From the NCBI GenBank assembly GCA_002435145.1, contig DJLT01000094.1:27030-87307 (forward strand): a stretch of DNA of 60,278 nt, in the 5' to 3' direction. The DNA is from Neptuniibacter sp. UBA6509 (GTDB lineage: Bacteria; Pseudomonadota; Gammaproteobacteria; Pseudomonadales; Balneatricaceae). Each line of letters starts with the position of its first letter. Position 1 is the stretch's first letter. The notes under the pieces were generated by a model, which saw only the letters and a list, made by a program, of their open reading frames with translations, made no database searches and was not told where the DNA came from. Position numbers and translations under genes: made by a program. Below are positions 28,411-37,272 of this stretch, in pieces.

Positions 28411-30213
28411 ATGTCCGATACTTCGCAGCAACAGCAGTCTCGCCTCAAGGAATTGATCGCACGTGGTAAAGAGCAGGGCTACCTTACCTTCGCTGAAATC
28501 AATGACCATCTACCACAGGACATTGCCGATCCGGATCAAGTAGAAGATATTATCCGCATGATCAATGACATGGGTATTTCCGTGTCAGAAGAAGCGCCGG
28601 ATACTGAAACACTACTGATGACCGAAGGTGATTCCGCAGAAGTTGATGCGGATGAAGAAGCTGTAGCAGCACTTGCTGCTGTAGAGTCTGACGCCGGACG
28701 CACGACTGACCCTGTCCGCATGTATATGCGTGAAATGGGTACCGTTGAACTATTAACTCGCGAAGGCGAGATCAGCATTGCTAAACGAATTGAAGAAGGT
28801 CTTCGAGAAGTTATGTGCGCTGTTGCATGCTTCCCTGGCACTGTTGATGCCATCATTGAAGCCTACGACCTTACCATCCAAGAAGAAGGCCGCTTAAGCG
28901 ACATCTTCAGCGGCTACATTGATCCTGATGATGGCGTCATGCCTGTAGCTCCTCCTGCAGCACCTGCCGAAGATGACGATGAAGAGGAAGAAAAAGAGAA
29001 AGGCCCAGATCCTGAAGAAGCCGCACGTCGCTATGGCCTAGTTCGCGAAAAGCTGATTGCACTAAAAGACATTGTTGAAGAACACGGCCGTGGTAGCAAA
29101 GAACATAAGAAAGCCCAGTTCGAACTTGGCGAAGTGTTCTCTCCGATTAAACTTTCGCCTCGCTACTATGAAGCGCTAGTCAACCGTGTTCGCTCTACGA
29201 TTGAAAATATTCGTAAACAAGAACGCACTATCATGCGTATCTGTACACAACGAGCAAAAATGCCACGTAAAGCCTTTATTAAAGACTTCCCTGGCAACGA
29301 AACAAATACAAGCTGGTTCACCGATATTATTGATTCCAAGAGCGATTACTCGCGTGCAATCAAAACAAATATCATTGAACTTAAGCGTGCACAAAGAAAA
29401 CTTATTAATGCAGAGATCGATACAGGCATAGCCCTAACAGAGATCAAAGAGATTAACCGCGCAATGTCTATTGGCGAAGCAAGAGCACGCCGCGCGAAAA
29501 AAGAGATGGTTGAAGCCAACCTACGTCTTGTAATCTCCATTGCTAAGAAATACACCAACCGCGGTCTACAGTTCCTAGATCTAATCCAGGAAGGTAACAT
29601 CGGCCTAATGAAAGCGGTAGACAAATTTGAATACCGTCGTGGTTATAAGTTCTCAACTTATGCTACATGGTGGATCCGCCAGGCAATTACTCGTTCCATT
29701 GCCGACCAAGCACGTACCATACGTATTCCAGTGCATATGATCGAAACGATCAACAAACTGAACCGTATTTCCCGTCAGATGCTACAAGAGATGGGACGTG
29801 AAGCAACGCCTGAAGAACTTGCCGAACGCATGGAAATGCCTGAAGACAAAGTACGTAAAGTTCTGAAGATTGCCAAAGAACCAATCTCAATGGAAACACC
29901 AATCGGTGATGATGAAGATTCAAGCTTAGGCGATTTCATTGAAGACGTGACTATCTCCTCCCCAGTTGACTCAGCAACAGGCGAAGGCCTACGTGAAGCA
30001 ACAAAAGAGGTATTAGCCGGCCTGACAGTACGTGAATCTAAAGTTCTGCGTATGCGTTTCGGTATCGAGATGAATACAGACCATACGTTAGAAGAGGTAG
30101 GTAAGCAGTTTGACGTAACGCGCGAGCGTATTCGTCAGATCGAAGCCAAAGCCCTGCGCAAGCTTCGCCACCCTAGCCGCTCAGAGCACCTACGTGGTTT
30201 TATTGACGACTAG
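28411..30213 (+). CDS. rpoD: RNA polymerase sigma factor RpoD (sigma 70)
   Basis: The primary sigma factor of 600 residues is complete. Region 1.1 is at the N terminus ([19 protein letters not shown]), region 1.2 at [21 protein letters not shown], an acidic non-conserved region at about 170-230, region 2 at [17 protein letters not shown] with [13 protein letters not shown], region 3 at IRIPVHM, and region 4.2 at [17 protein letters not shown]. The length is close to E. coli sigma 70 (613). An AGGG ribosome site precedes the ATG. It ends the macromolecular-synthesis cluster. Confidence 0.98.
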   Translation: MSDTSQQQQSRLKELIARGKEQGYLTFAEINDHLPQDIADPDQVEDIIRMINDMGISVSEEAPDTETLLMTEGDSAEVDADEEAVAALAAVESDAGRTTDPVRMYMREMGTVELLTREGEISIAKRIEEGLREVMCAVACFPGTVDAIIEAYDLTIQEEGRLSDIFSGYIDPDDGVMPVAPPAAPAEDDDEEEEKEKGPDPEEAARRYGLVREKLIALKDIVEEHGRGSKEHKKAQFELGEVFSPIKLSPRYYEALVNRVRSTIENIRKQERTIMRICTQRAKMPRKAFIKDFPGNETNTSWFTDIIDSKSDYSRAIKTNIIELKRAQRKLINAEIDTGIALTEIKEINRAMSIGEARARRAKKEMVEANLRLVISIAKKYTNRGLQFLDLIQEGNIGLMKAVDKFEYRRGYKFSTYATWWIRQAITRSIADQARTIRIPVHMIETINKLNRISRQMLQEMGREATPEELAERMEMPEDKVRKVLKIAKEPISMETPIGDDEDSSLGDFIEDVTISSPVDSATGEGLREATKEVLAGLTVRESKVLRMRFGIEMNTDHTLEEVGKQFDVTRERIRQIEAKALRKLRHPSRSEHLRGFIDD

Positions 30214-30235
30214 CATATTCTTTTAAATCAAAACC

Positions 30236-30264
30236 TTGCACCCATGATTCCTACTCGGTATTAT
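30236..30264 (+). promoter_or_regulatory. Sigma70 promoter for the tRNA gene
   Basis: TTGCAC (30236-30241) and TATTAT (30259-30264) are separated by exactly 17 bases and followed by the GC-rich discriminator GGGCGCCC, a hallmark of stringently controlled stable-RNA promoters. It lies just after the rpoD stop and about 90 bases before the tRNA. Confidence 0.75.
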
Positions 30265-30359
30265 GGGCGCCCTCTCCTTTTGGAGAACCTCAAATTGATT
30301 CAAAATTAACTGTTTTGTTACTGTTTTGAATTCAATTCGCAAGAGCAATCTTGCTCTGG

Positions 30360-30436
30360 GGGCCTATAGCTCAGTTGGTTAGAGCGCTCGACTCATAATC
30401 GATCGGTCGCAGGTTCGAGTCCTGCTAGGCCCACCA
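30360..30436 (+). tRNA. ileX: tRNA with CAU anticodon, probably tRNA-Ile2 (AUA-decoding)
   Basis: The 77-base cloverleaf has acceptor stem GGGCCTA/TAGGCCC, D arm GCTC/GAGC, anticodon loop CTCATAA (anticodon CAT), T arm GCAGG/CCTGC with TTCGAGT, and an encoded CCA. The ACTCATAATCG anticodon arm and GGTCGC variable region look like minor tRNA-Ile, whose C34 is changed to lysidine by TilS to read AUA, more than like elongator tRNA-Met. The position after rpoD matches what I recall for Pseudomonas. Elongator tRNA-Met remains possible. One mismatch closes the anticodon stem. Confidence 0.85.
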
Positions 30437-30882
30437 CTTTAAAGACCGCACAACCTTCAGACACCCCCTGCGCACTCTTAGCGAACCTGCAACATAAGCC
30501 CCTCCACAATATAGCAGCATAAGTCGTAATTGAGCCTCCCTATCAAGCATGTAGATTTTTTTAATAGGATAAATCCACAAAAAACGACTATATTAATAAA
30601 TACTAATACAACAGGAGATGCTACATGAAGTGGTGTAAACCAAGCTATAACGACTTGAGAATTGGCTTCGAAGTAACAATGTATTTTGCCAATCGATGAT
30701 CCACGAGGTCGGGAGAAAAGGAATTCTCCCGAATATCCTTCGACAAACCCAAAGCCAAAAACCTGAATGAGGTCAACACATTGCGACCCCATTCAGATAT
30801 GCCTGCTGTAAACTAAGCAAACAGCAGGGCTCAGACCTTACAATATTGACTACCTTTCACATCAGTTCCTACCCAAAACTCA
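30437..30882. other. 446-base intergenic region after the tRNA, with two hairpins
   Basis: Two perfect 8-bp inverted repeats are present: CGGGAGAA/TTCTCCCG (30710-30731) and CCTGCTGT/ACAGCAGG (30802-30828). The latter lies just past the DUF2126 gene stop and could end its minus-strand transcript, but lacks a T tract. A minus-strand frame of 104 codons (30478-30792) with one hydrophobic stretch exists, but I see no ribosome site or family signature and do not call it a gene. Confidence 0.5.
30710..30731. repeat. Perfect 8-bp inverted repeat (hairpin)
   Basis: CGGGAGAA and TTCTCCCG flank a 6-base loop. No T tract follows on either strand, so it is not a standard terminator. Its role is unknown. 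Confidence 0.7.
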
Positions 30883-33800
30883 TCAGCTCGAGGATACATC
30901 AGCAGGTGCAACATTCCTTAAATCAAGCGTATAAGGATATTCATTACTAAAGACTTCCTCTTTAAGTGCCGCAGGCTTTGCAGGACGATCATCAGGTGAG
31001 AATTCGCGTACGACCCTTGCACCAGTGGTAGCCGTTATCTCTCCCGGAGAGTGTCCAAACTCATCATAACGAGAGACCCTTCTCGCTTCAGCTTCATGAC
31101 CATTAACTGGATAGGTATCATAACTCCGTCCACCCTGATGACTCACATGATAAGTACACCCACCTATACTCTGGCCGTTCCAAGTATCAACCAAGTCAAA
31201 GGTCAACGGCGCATGCACCCCAATAGTCGGATGGAGGGCTGAAGGTGGCTGCCATGCCCGATAACGAACACCTGCTACATATTCACCATTACGCCCAGTA
31301 CTTCGCAATGGCACACGATGGCCATTACAGGTCACGACATATCGTCCCTCATCTAGGCCTGAAAGCTTAATTTGCAAACGCTCCACAGAAGAATCAACAT
31401 AACGTGAAGTCCCAAAACTACTGATCTCTTCACCCAACACATGCCAAGGCTCAATAGCCCAACGCAACTCAATAGCCACATTATCAATCTGAACCCGACC
31501 ATAATGTGGATAACGAAACTCTTCAAAAGGCGCCAACCAATCAAGCTGGAAAGGTATGCCATGATCCTGAAGATCCTGAACCACACATTTCAGATCCGCC
31601 CACGCATAATGAGGCAACATAAACTTATCATGCAATTCAGTCCCCCAACGCGCTAATGGCTTGCTATAAGGCTCATCCCAGAACCGCGCCACCAAGCTAC
31701 GAATAAGAAGGGCTTGAACCAAGGCCATGCGTGAGTGCGGCGGCATTTCAAATCCACGAAATTCCAGTAAACCCTGCCGCCCACTGGCACTACCAGGTGA
31801 ATACAATTTATCAATACAAAATTCAGCACGGTGAGTATTGCCGGTCATATCAACCAACAGATTTCGCAAAATCCGATCCACTAACCATGGCTGATCAATG
31901 ATACCCTCAGGCATTTGCTTAAAAGCAATTTCCAGCTCATACAACATCTCACCTCGGGCTTCATCAACCCTCGGCGCCTGACTGGTAGGGCCAATAAACA
32001 TGCCAGAAAATACATAGGATAATCCAGGGTGATGTTGCCAATAGGTAATCAAGCTACGCAAAAGGTCCGGACGGCGTAACAATGGGCTGTCAGCCGGTGT
32101 ATTAGCCCCTATCGTAATATGATTACCGCCACCGGTACCGGTATGGCGCCCATCTAGCATAAATTTTTCAGTTCCCAGACGACACTCATGCGCGGCCTGA
32201 TAAAGTCGAGTTGTATTATCCACCAGCTCATCCCAACTTTCAGAAGGGTGGATATTAACTTCAATAACACCTGGATCAGGCGTCACTAATAATTTTTTAA
32301 GGCGACTGTCTTTTGGCGGCTCATAGCCCTCTAACACTATCGGCAATTTAAGCTCTGTTGCGGTTTTCTCTATGGTCGCAATGAGCTGAAGGTAGTGTTC
32401 AAGGTAGGTCATCGGCGGCAGGAACAAATACAACTTACCATCACGAGGCTCAATACATAACGCAGTACGTATCACCTCAACCTGATGCGTGGTTATAGCA
32501 TCCGATGCAGGCATCTCTTTAAGCTGCTCAACCGTTTCCGCGAACTGACTATGCTTAGGTAAAGGACGGGATAATTCAAAAGGATCAGATTCTGCTTGAA
32601 CCTCACGTTCCTCTTCAGTTTGATAGGGAAGAGAATCTAGCGGCAATCGGTACCCCAAAGATGAATCACCTGGGATTAACACCACCTGCTCGCGTCTCAT
32701 AGGCCAATGAGTTGAGTGCCAATTAGATTGTGAATAATCCCACGCAAGTGGCAAAACAAAACCACTTGGGCTATTTAAACCACGCTGCAGCAGCTTAGCG
32801 ATGCGTTTACGCTCTAGATCACTATCCAAATCAGCTTTTAATGGATCAATGTTACCCGGTAGATTTTGCTCTTTCCAAGCAAAATACAGCGCATCTTCAT
32901 AAGCTGGGAGGATAAATTTATTATCAAGCTGAAGGTTATTACACAACTGAGTAAAAAACTTTTCAGCAGAACTCAAATCATGACCATAATCCTGATCAAC
33001 TCGCGCTAACAATGACGGTTTAGACCATAAAGGCTCACCATCTTCACGCCAAAAACAACCTAGCGCCCAACGAGGGATCTCCTCACCGGGATACCACTTA
33101 CCTTGACCGTAGTGTAATAGGCCACCCGGGGCATATTCTTCACGTAAGCGCAGTAACAGATCTTTGGCTAATTTAAGCTTATCGTCACCCAATGCATCCG
33201 TATTCCACTGCGGAGATTCCATATCATCAACAGAAACAAAGGTTGGCTCCCCACCCATGGTCAAGCGAACATCCTGCTCATTCAGCTGCTGATCTATTGC
33301 AGATCCCAACTGCATAATATCTTCCCACTGCTGATCGCTATAAGGCTTAGTGACCCTTGGATCTTCTTGAATTCGCGTTACGCTGTTTTCATGTTCAAAT
33401 TCAACCTCACATGGGCTAGTCGCACCTGTCACAGGAGCCGCTGAAACTGGATCTGATGTACATGCCAAAGGAATATGCCCTTCTCCAGCAAACAAGCCCG
33501 ATGTTGGATCAAGACCGATCCAGCCGGCACCCGGAATATAAACTTCACACCAAGCATGTAGATCAGTGAAGTCCTCATCAGCTCCTGCTGGACCATCAAG
33601 AGGTTTTACATCAGGCTTGAGCTGAACTAGATAACCGGATGTAAAGCGAGCAGCCAAGCCTATTCGACGGAGTATCTGAACAAGTAACCATGCGGTATCT
33701 CTGCAAGAGCCTTTTTTACTAGATAACGTTTTCTCGCAAGTCTGAACACCGGGCTCCATGCGGATACCGTAATCAATCTCTTGCTCAAGTTGCTGGTTTA

Positions 33801-34242
33801 GCTCAACCAAAAAATCATTGATTGGTTTTGGCTCTTTATCAACCTTGCTCGCCCACTTCTTCAGTAACGGACCTTTTTCTGAGCACTTTAGATAAGGCAG
33901 CAGCTCCTTTTTTAACTGAGCATCGTACTTAAATGGATAGTTTTCAGCATATTCTTCAACAAAGTAGTCGAATGGGTTAATAACGGTCATATCCGCAATC
34001 ACTTCTACTTCAATGCTAAATTCATCTGTTTTTTCTGGAAAAACGAGTCTAGCCTGATAATTGCCAAAAGGGTCCTGCTGCCAGTTCAAGAAATGCTCTT
34101 CAGGGGTTATTTTGAGAGAGTATCCGTGAATATGTGTACGCGAATGAGGAGCTGGCCGTAAACGTAATGTATGCGGAAATAGATTAACTCTACGATCAAA
34201 CTTGTATTTTGTCTTGTGATTCAAGGCTACACGAATTGCCAT
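30883..34242 (-). CDS. Transglutaminase-like / DUF2126 fusion protein
   Basis: The 1119-residue protein has no signal peptide, so it is probably cytoplasmic. Residues about 1-150 match the bacterial transglutaminase N-terminal beta domain (FPHTLRLRPAP). The papain-like transglutaminase core follows with the triad Cys180 (KGSCRD), His229 (DLHAW) and Asp245 (LDPTSG). From about residue 310 to the end is DUF2126, with GGGNHITIGAN, WQHHPGLSYVFSGMF and LLEFRGFEMPPH. From memory, DUF2126 has been placed in the glutamine-synthetase-like carboxylate-amine ligase group, so this chain may both cut and form amide bonds. It is divergent from the ATP-grasp gene at 34703. The substrate is unknown. Confidence 0.88.
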   Translation of the reverse strand: MAIRVALNHKTKYKFDRRVNLFPHTLRLRPAPHSRTHIHGYSLKITPEEHFLNWQQDPFGNYQARLVFPEKTDEFSIEVEVIADMTVINPFDYFVEEYAENYPFKYDAQLKKELLPYLKCSEKGPLLKKWASKVDKEPKPINDFLVELNQQLEQEIDYGIRMEPGVQTCEKTLSSKKGSCRDTAWLLVQILRRIGLAARFTSGYLVQLKPDVKPLDGPAGADEDFTDLHAWCEVYIPGAGWIGLDPTSGLFAGEGHIPLACTSDPVSAAPVTGATSPCEVEFEHENSVTRIQEDPRVTKPYSDQQWEDIMQLGSAIDQQLNEQDVRLTMGGEPTFVSVDDMESPQWNTDALGDDKLKLAKDLLLRLREEYAPGGLLHYGQGKWYPGEEIPRWALGCFWREDGEPLWSKPSLLARVDQDYGHDLSSAEKFFTQLCNNLQLDNKFILPAYEDALYFAWKEQNLPGNIDPLKADLDSDLERKRIAKLLQRGLNSPSGFVLPLAWDYSQSNWHSTHWPMRREQVVLIPGDSSLGYRLPLDSLPYQTEEEREVQAESDPFELSRPLPKHSQFAETVEQLKEMPASDAITTHQVEVIRTALCIEPRDGKLYLFLPPMTYLEHYLQLIATIEKTATELKLPIVLEGYEPPKDSRLKKLLVTPDPGVIEVNIHPSESWDELVDNTTRLYQAAHECRLGTEKFMLDGRHTGTGGGNHITIGANTPADSPLLRRPDLLRSLITYWQHHPGLSYVFSGMFIGPTSQAPRVDEARGEMLYELEIAFKQMPEGIIDQPWLVDRILRNLLVDMTGNTHRAEFCIDKLYSPGSASGRQGLLEFRGFEMPPHSRMALVQALLIRSLVARFWDEPYSKPLARWGTELHDKFMLPHYAWADLKCVVQDLQDHGIPFQLDWLAPFEEFRYPHYGRVQIDNVAIELRWAIEPWHVLGEEISSFGTSRYVDSSVERLQIKLSGLDEGRYVVTCNGHRVPLRSTGRNGEYVAGVRYRAWQPPSALHPTIGVHAPLTFDLVDTWNGQSIGGCTYHVSHQGGRSYDTYPVNGHEAEARRVSRYDEFGHSPGEITATTGARVVREFSPDDRPAKPAALKEEVFSNEYPYTLDLRNVAPADVSSS

Positions 34243-34702
34243 TCCTTAATGCTCCTAAGCTGAACGCACTGTACCAAATTGCGAGATAAGCAAACTTTGA
34301 TCCTGTTTAATCCTTTATTAAGTACTCAATCTAATTACATGCCATATGGGCTAATAAAGCATTCCACAGCACTGCGATTATCATCCCTTAATATAGAGAG
34401 TGTTAAACAACTGCTTTATTACACAGCAAGCTTCAAGCCAATTCATATCAAGCACCGCAAAAGCCTATGATCGTAATACAACGCCATCACCCAGCTCATT
34501 AGCCCTATAGCCCCGTAAAAAAGCACATTAAATATTAATGGCCTAATATTTGCTCAATCCCCTTTAGATAAAATATTTATAGATTCTTCGGTCTATTAAT
34601 CAGGCCGAAGCACCAAGGCAGGGCCAACAAAAAGCCTTGCTCACCTTCGCCGCACTATAATAGTGCAGTCTTAAGTTTTCGGATATCAGGGAAACAAAGG
34701 GT
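34243..34702. promoter_or_regulatory. Divergent promoter region of the amidoligase cluster
   Basis: The 460-base gap between the two divergent arms carries three inverted repeats close to the ATP-grasp gene: CTTCGG/CCGAAG (34586-34610), CAAGGC/GCCTTG (34614-34639), and the palindrome GCACTAT-A-ATAGTGC (34652-34666). The palindrome contains a perfect TATAAT (34656-34661), so a protein bound there would cover the -10 box. The minus-strand frames here are not convincing genes, and I see nothing else in the first 300 bases. Confidence 0.5.
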
Positions 34703-36154
34703 ATGAATAGCATTTGGGATGGTTATGAATCGGTGTCACATTTTGACGAGCTAGTCTCGTCAAAAGGTAAACCGCGAGAAGCGGCGGACAAATTAGTAGA
34801 ACATATTGCAGACATGGAAGATGGAGAGCTAGATAAGCGCCGCCAAATGGCTGAAGCCACCATTCAGGAGATGGGGATATCTTTTACTGTTTATACTGAA
34901 GAGGGCAATATAGACCGTGCGTGGCCCTTTGATATTATCCCAAGAATAATTCCATCTGATGAATGGAAACAGGTCGCTGAAGGGCTTAAACAACGACTCA
35001 GTGCCCTAAATATGTTTATCGATGACCTTTATCATGAACAAAAGATTATTCGTGACGGTGTGGTCCCCGAACATGTAATCCAAGGCTCCCCAAACTTTCT
35101 TCCCGAATGCATTGGTGTCAATCCGGCTCATAGTGTCTGGGCACATATATGTGGTACCGACTTGGTCAGAGATGGTGACGGTAAGTTCTTTGTTCTGGAA
35201 GATAACTTACGCGTCCCTTCTGGGGTTTCCTACATGCTCGAAAACCGAGCTATTACTAAGCGCGTATTACCTGAAATTTTTGAGAAAGAGAACATCCTCC
35301 CATTAGACGATTACTGCGCTCACCTGTTTGATATGTTGGCCTCTTTATCTCCTAGGGATGTTGAAGAACCTGAAATTGTTGTCTTAACACCTGGCATTTT
35401 TAACTCTGCTTACTTTGAACATGCCTTTCTAGCTCAACAGATGGGAGCCGAGCTCGTAGAAGGCAGCGATCTATTCGTCGAAGATGATTGCGTATACATG
35501 AAAACAATTGCCGGGCCGGAACGCGTTGATGTGATCTATCGTCGAATTGATGACGCCTTTATCGATCCGGAAGTATTTAGGAAAGACTCAGCATTAGGTG
35601 TACCCGGCTTGATGAAAGCATGGAAAAAGGGCAATGTTGCTTTAGCGAATGCCCCGGGGGCAGGTGTAGCAGATGATAAGGTTGTTTATGCTTACGTACC
35701 AGCCATCATCAAATACTATCTTGATGAAGAACCGATTCTATCCAATGTTGAAACCTATCTGTGTGAAGATCCCAAACAAAAAGAGTATGTACTGGCTAAT
35801 CTGGATAAATTGGTTGTAAAACCAGCCAACGAATCAGGTGGCTATGGAATGCTCGTGGGGCCGCACTCGACCAAAAAAGAGCAAACTAAATTTGCTCAGC
35901 TAATTAATGAGAACCCACGTAATTATATCGCCCAACCTACATTGAACCTTTCTACCGCTCCGACACTGATAGGACAGGGAAAGTTAGAACCACGCCATTT
36001 AGATCTTCGCCCATTTATTTTACAGGGTAAAGACGCCTATGTGACGACCGGAGGGTTAACACGAGTTGCCATGAAAAAAGGCTCGCTTGTTGTTAATTCA
36101 TCTCAAGGTGGCGGTAGTAAAGATACTTGGATTGTTGATACGGAGACTGAATAG
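34703..36154 (+). CDS. Circularly permuted ATP-grasp protein (DUF404/DUF407 type)
   Basis: The 483-residue protein belongs to the circularly permuted ATP-grasp family 2, putative ATP-dependent carboxylate-amine ligases. Family landmarks are PFDIIPRIIPSDEW (about residues 74-87), GSPNFLPECIGV, the ATP-site stretch FFVLEDNLRVPSGVSYMLENR (given only as a landmark, about residues 160-180), VLTPGIFNSAYFEHAFLA, YRRIDDAFIDP, and VVKPANESGGYG. An AAAGGG ribosome site precedes the ATG. It is followed two bases later by an alpha-E gene, the standard partner. The product of the ligation is not known. Confidence 0.9.
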   Translation: MNSIWDGYESVSHFDELVSSKGKPREAADKLVEHIADMEDGELDKRRQMAEATIQEMGISFTVYTEEGNIDRAWPFDIIPRIIPSDEWKQVAEGLKQRLSALNMFIDDLYHEQKIIRDGVVPEHVIQGSPNFLPECIGVNPAHSVWAHICGTDLVRDGDGKFFVLEDNLRVPSGVSYMLENRAITKRVLPEIFEKENILPLDDYCAHLFDMLASLSPRDVEEPEIVVLTPGIFNSAYFEHAFLAQQMGAELVEGSDLFVEDDCVYMKTIAGPERVDVIYRRIDDAFIDPEVFRKDSALGVPGLMKAWKKGNVALANAPGAGVADDKVVYAYVPAIIKYYLDEEPILSNVETYLCEDPKQKEYVLANLDKLVVKPANESGGYGMLVGPHSTKKEQTKFAQLINENPRNYIAQPTLNLSTAPTLIGQGKLEPRHLDLRPFILQGKDAYVTTGGLTRVAMKKGSLVVNSSQGGGSKDTWIVDTETE

Positions 36155-36156
36155 TT

Positions 36157-37152
36157 ATGTTATCTCGTGTAGCCGAAAGAATTTATTGGGGTGCCCGTTA
36201 CCTAGAGCGTGTTGAGAACATTGCACGCCTAGTCAGCGTTTATGACAGTTTGCTGTTTGATCTACCAAAGAAAACCAATATCAGCTGGTATAACCTTATT
36301 CGTATCAACAGCAATGCTGATAGCTATACTGAACGCTATAAAGTTCGGGACGAACGAAATGTCGTGAAATTTTTACTAGCCGACGATTCCAATCCCTATT
36401 CGTTACTCTCATCTCTGAGGCACGCAAAAGAAAACATCCGCACAACAAGAGATGTAATACCTCAAGATACATGGGAACAAATTAACGAATTGGACCTTTA
36501 TGCTCGACACAATATTCAGCAAGGTATAAACCGAACCAATCGGCATAAATTTTTAAACACGTTAATACAGCGCTGCCAAGAAATAACCGGTCTATTCGAA
36601 GGCGCCATGAGCCGGGACGCCACATGGCAGTTTGTCGTCATTGGCAGAAATATTGAACGAGCAGATATGACGACGCGTATTCTTGATGCCGGCGCTTCCG
36701 TCATACTGCAACCAAATGAAGATAAACGCGTAAATCTTGACCAAGTCGTATGGGGGAACGTACTTCGCTCAGTTAGCGGCTATATGAACTACCGACGCGG
36801 AGTAAGAACAGCAGTTCAATCGCAAAAAGTTGCAAGATTTATGTTGGAAGATCCTCACTTTCCAAGAACCCTGCGTTTTTGCCTAAACGAAATACATGCA
36901 GCCGCTCAAAAATTACCACGCCCTGAAAATATTTTAAGGGGTATAGAAACGGTTAAAGAACTACACTACCCCTTAAATAATGGAGAACAGCTTAATGAGA
37001 CGTTTCGAGATCACCTCAACGATCTACAGATAAGCGTTTCTCAACTGCATGACGACCTTAGCGCTAACTGGTTCGCTTTCACTCCGTGTATGCGCAAGCT
37101 CGCTCTTCCAAAAAACAGCATAACGAGCATGCAAACATCGCAACAGGGATAA
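36157..37152 (+). CDS. Alpha-E domain protein (DUF403)
   Basis: The 331-residue, all-helical protein begins with the alpha-E signature MLSRVAERIYWGARYLERVENIAR. It continues with FVVIGRNIERADMTTRILD and RFCLNEIHAA, repeats of the Arg-Glu-rich helices that define the domain. Alpha-E proteins occur almost always with permuted ATP-grasp and transglutaminase genes, and their own activity has not been established. It starts two bases after the ATP-grasp stop. Confidence 0.9.
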   Translation: MLSRVAERIYWGARYLERVENIARLVSVYDSLLFDLPKKTNISWYNLIRINSNADSYTERYKVRDERNVVKFLLADDSNPYSLLSSLRHAKENIRTTRDVIPQDTWEQINELDLYARHNIQQGINRTNRHKFLNTLIQRCQEITGLFEGAMSRDATWQFVVIGRNIERADMTTRILDAGASVILQPNEDKRVNLDQVVWGNVLRSVSGYMNYRRGVRTAVQSQKVARFMLEDPHFPRTLRFCLNEIHAAAQKLPRPENILRGIETVKELHYPLNNGEQLNETFRDHLNDLQISVSQLHDDLSANWFAFTPCMRKLALPKNSITSMQTSQQG

Positions 37153-37245
37153 ACTTGACGAAAGCAAAATCGCTCCTTTAAAAGTCACAAATTTTATTTC
37201 TACATTTGCAGTGACACTGAAAGCAGATTTTTTACAAGTAGTCGC

Positions 37246-37251
37246 TATAAT
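37246..37251 (+). promoter_or_regulatory. Possible promoter -10 box before the ATP-grasp-alpha-E fusion
   Basis: A perfect TATAAT lies 22 bases before the GTG start of the fusion gene, inside the 120-base gap after the alpha-E gene. No good -35 is present. It suggests the second half of the plus-strand arm can be transcribed separately. Confidence 0.35.
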
Positions 37252-37272
37252 GTGCGCAACTAGAATCAAATA

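Noticed and set aside
30478-30792. 104-codon minus-strand frame with a hydrophobic stretch
   Set aside because: No ribosome site, no recognisable family, and it runs through the hairpin at 30710-30731. Left as non-coding.
34279-34470. 63-codon plus-strand frame in the divergent promoter region
   Set aside because: No ribosome site or family features, and its composition resembles the surrounding AT-rich non-coding DNA.
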